In this document: positions 61,346 through 64,000 of the stretch, in pieces
Layout of the letters: the number at the start of each line of letters is the position of its first letter
How positions within the stretch are numbered: the stretch's first letter is position 1
Assembly: GCF_000150275.1 (NCBI RefSeq)
Contig: NW_002060960.1
Coordinates: forward strand, 124,001 to 188,000
Origin: Trichoplax adhaerens
Taxonomy: Eukaryota; Placozoa; Uniplacotomia; Trichoplacea; Trichoplacidae
DNA: 64,000 nt
Direction of reading: 5' to 3'
Notes under the pieces: generated by a model
What the model was told of the DNA's origin: nothing
What the model saw: the letters and a program-made list of their open reading frames with translations, nothing else
Databases searched by the model: none
Made by a program: the position numbers and the translations under genes

Positions 61346-62402
61346 GATGGGGAAAAGGAAGCGCCTCCACATTTATTTTGCACTGGTAGCCACTTTGCGT
61401 CCGTCTTTCTTTCCTTCCTTTCTTTTTAAGCAATTGGCGCTTGATATTTTATTACTTTTTAAGGCAGTATGGAATAATTCGAATTCTTTCAAGTTTCTTA
61501 TACAAACTATCAGTCGCTGCTGCATGTACGGTGGCTCCAAGGCCATTTTACAAGTAACCACGTGATGCCAGTCTTATCTAGACGATTGAGCTGATCATGT
61601 GACTGATAATAATAGGGATAGATAAGGTAAAGTGCGGCAAATACGAATATTGATCCACGACAACGTTTAATAGCAAGTTGCCATAGGCAGTTTTCCCTAC
61701 CATTCGGGAGGCTTGTAGCAAAGTTCAAGGCAGAATAGTGTAAGCAAATTGCCAATGCTTGGTTGTAGTATCGATGGATTATACAGTAGTTCTTCTAGCT
61801 GATTGATCTTCTGATTTTGCTGTAGATAGGAGATTGGGTATAGCCTGCAATAGTGACCGGCGGTGTATGACTTGACTTGGAGAAGAACCATACGACGGAT
61901 AAAGATATCAACAGGTAGAAGATGATGAGCTGCCATAGCCCTACCATTTCAAATGGATATATGCCAATCTTTCCACAAAGCCCTTCGGGAAGAATTCAAG
62001 TAAGTCTGTAGATACGTTATGTACGTGAATAGCCACAGGAGGACAGTCAAAGTGGAACTAACTTAAACTCTTCAAGGATGGGTGGGACAACGATGTAGCT
62101 ACTGTCTCCATTGTATGATGATGCCCTGTTTTACTTTTGTACTCAAATATAGTCTAGTTGTCTTGATCACAAGCTGCATAGATGCGTATAAGTTATGAAT
62201 TAAAATCTCCCAAATCTTATGACATCACTGTTTGACTCTGATATTTTTCTCTTAAATCTAGTTAATACTTGGCCCGATGTTCTCCGGAAAAACGTAAGTC
62301 TAATAATGATGATTGAAAGATGTGCTGCGTAGTGTTGACATTCTTGCATGAAATGATGACATCGATGCTGTGCTCACTGAATATTGTTATGACCATATCT
62401 GT

Positions 62403-62459
62403 TATATATACAGTATATATATAATATATATAAAAGTTCTTATTTTATATATATATATA
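62403..62459. repeat. TA-rich microsatellite
   Basis: Two runs of alternating TA (around 62403-62430 and 62445-62459) separated by 'aaaagttcttatt'. It is simple sequence with no gene. Confidence 0.85.
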
Positions 62460-63090
62460 CGAATATTTGATAATTTCAGCCACGATGCAATCGCTCAATT
62501 CAATAGTTTTATAGTGAGAGATATTAATTTTTTTTCCATTATAATTATAATTATTCAAGCTGCTCAATACATCCATTACGGGCTTTGCTAGGGTTTTACT
62601 GGTTCTACTGTTTTGTACATGGAATAATTATACTATATTCAATAGTCTTCATCGTAATAGACTGTTTATTTGAATATCGTACCTGATATTATTATTTTTT
62701 TACTTTAAATCGTTACAATATTAAGTATACTACTACCTAGACAGCACGATTTGAGCTTCTAAACCACGATAATGCAATCGAATTCTATTCGCGCGTTATT
62801 TTCATATCAAATTTAATTCAGCAATTAGCGTAATATACGGCTTGGCATCTTTGACACAATGCATTGTTTAAAATTTTATAAATTGCATTACAATAGCTAG
62901 CTCAGTTGTAACCCTATTACTATAAATGAGTAAAGGTCGAACTTTGATTGTTCTATGTTGGCTAATTCATTGTTTACTTATACGTACTTATACTGATGTA
63001 CACGATGGCTAGTTTACTTCAATTGATATTAAAGTTGTAGTAGAAGGCCCGACATGAGTATAGAGCGTTTCTACTGTATACTGTCTACAG

Positions 63091-63971
63091 GTTACGGATT
63101 AAATTGGATGGAATTGCAGCTAATGCAATTGCAGTCATTACAGTAAAACGTTTGGACTCGACTTCTGTAAATATTGACGTCATAATAATGCGGGAGGGTA
63201 CTGTTCTAATTATTGTTGTAGGCTACTAATAAAATCACTGAATACAATAAAACTTCACTACCCCTCTCCGTGCTAATCTTTGGCAGTCCAGTAATGGCCT
63301 AGAAAAGAAATTCGTAGAAATTTATTGTAGTTTATGCCTCTCCTGCAATATTGAACCACATCTATGCTGCAGTTTAATTCTGTTTATTAGCAAACGCTAA
63401 ATGGATACATTGGTGTCGGTTATATTTCGCGATTATGTTATTTATGTGTTGCTAACATGACTATTGTTTATTCTAACATTGGCATTGATGTAAATTCCTC
63501 TTTTTTTAATATTCTATTTGGATAATGTAGGACAGAATTGATGCGCCGTGTCAGAAGATTACAGGTTTGAAATTTGAAGTTTATAGTGCATTGTATCTTT
63601 AGCGTCGATTCTAGCATAAATCTAGTTTTATATGTTTCGTCTTACTGTCACTAAAATATTGTTACTTGTTGTGTCTATTGTGGTATTCGGGTCAATTTCT
63701 TATAATATTTGCTAACCCAACTCCTCTAGATTGGCAACCAATCTTGTGTAATCATTAAGTATGCAAATGATAACAGATACGACAAGGATGGCGTAGCAAC
63801 GCATGATCTGTAAGTATTTATAGTACAATTATGATTAGTATTCAATAGTGAAGACACACTCATAGACGAGTATTTGCTAATGCTTACTTGAATTTCTTCA
63901 GTACTATTGATGAATTCAAGTTATTCAGATCTGAAAATATCTTACGTAATATATTCTTGTTAGATATTTAG
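63091..63971 (+). CDS. Part of an unidentified multi-exon gene
   Basis: Four short open segments, each bounded by splice sites, join in one frame: 63091-63142 (52 bp), 63531-63564 (34 bp), 63730-63809 (80 bp) and 63902-63971, where a TAG closes the frame unless a donor-like CGTAAT at 63945 is used. The product reads about 16 residues of Leu/Gln-rich helix (WMELQLMQLQSLQ), TELMRRVRRLQ, then IGNQSCVIIKYANDNRYDKDG and LLTIDEFKLF. The phases agree at all three junctions, which is the main support. The first part resembles a coiled coil; the second has an acidic loop recalling an EF-hand but not a full one. No start exon was found. The family is not recognised. Confidence 0.35.
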
Positions 63972-64000
63972 TTACGGGAATCATAGAATAGAAGTAGTTT

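Larger units (their letters stand above)
59219..63090. other. GC-balanced stretch with internal duplication, no supported gene
   Basis: Upstream of CCDC96, with regulatory sites listed separately. From about 59500 to 62000 the sequence is less AT-rich than its surroundings. Open frames at 59634-59909, 60318-60668, 61121-61339 and 61697-61936 (the last on minus, true ATG) have no known domain. Part of this region is duplicated (60299 and 61192). After 62400 the sequence is ordinary AT-rich DNA with a TA microsatellite at 62403-62459. Confidence 0.35.

Noticed and set aside
63730-63930. EF-hand calcium-binding loop (DNRYDKDG)
   Set aside because: The twelve-residue loop lacks the required acidic residue pattern at all coordinating positions.

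Overview
The window is eukaryotic and animal-like. It is AT-rich, and its genes are split by short, almost always GT-AG introns. It encodes rhodopsin-type GPCRs, an SLC35F-type transporter family, a carnitine acyltransferase and a ciliary coiled-coil protein (CCDC96/CFAP184). Single-exon GPCRs, compact introns and low GC fit an early-branching animal such as a placozoan. That placement is inference; a cnidarian or sponge cannot be excluded from sequence alone.

Layout. 1-380: 5' end of a secreted-protein gene (minus, runs off the edge). 4510-5466: single-exon GPCR (minus). 7852-8905: degenerate minisatellite of about 100 bp units. 9745-11024: decayed SLC35F copy (copy 1). 13696-20087: complete 12-exon carnitine O-acyltransferase (plus). 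21880-25913: intact SLC35F copy 2. 26674-27510: two tandem units of about 0.43 kb. 29513-32823: intact SLC35F copy 3. 34767-36190: SLC35F pseudogene, copy 4. 37644-40503: intact SLC35F copy 5. 40964-41309: 173 bp tandem duplication. 42178-42362: foldback (MITE-like) element. 43695-44657: second GPCR (minus). 44658-55698: about 11 kb with no gene I can support. 55699-59218: 13-exon CCDC96 gene (minus) with a candidate RFX X-box just upstream. 59219-63090: a more GC-balanced region with internal duplication and hairpins. 63091-63971: part of an unidentified plus-strand gene.

Exons were assembled by hand from splice sites, reading-phase continuity and paralogue or family comparison. The carnitine acyltransferase (610 aa), CCDC96 (636 aa) and the three intact transporters (385, 390 and 377 aa) all join with consistent phases and no internal stop.

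The most informative structure is the five-copy SLC35F array. Intact and broken copies interleave, exon sizes are conserved to the base (87, 220 and 126 bp), one intron is present in only some copies, and one intron has a GC donor. The genes do not form an operon. The transporters are a local tandem family, the acyltransferase sits among them on the other strand, and the ciliary gene is an independent locus.
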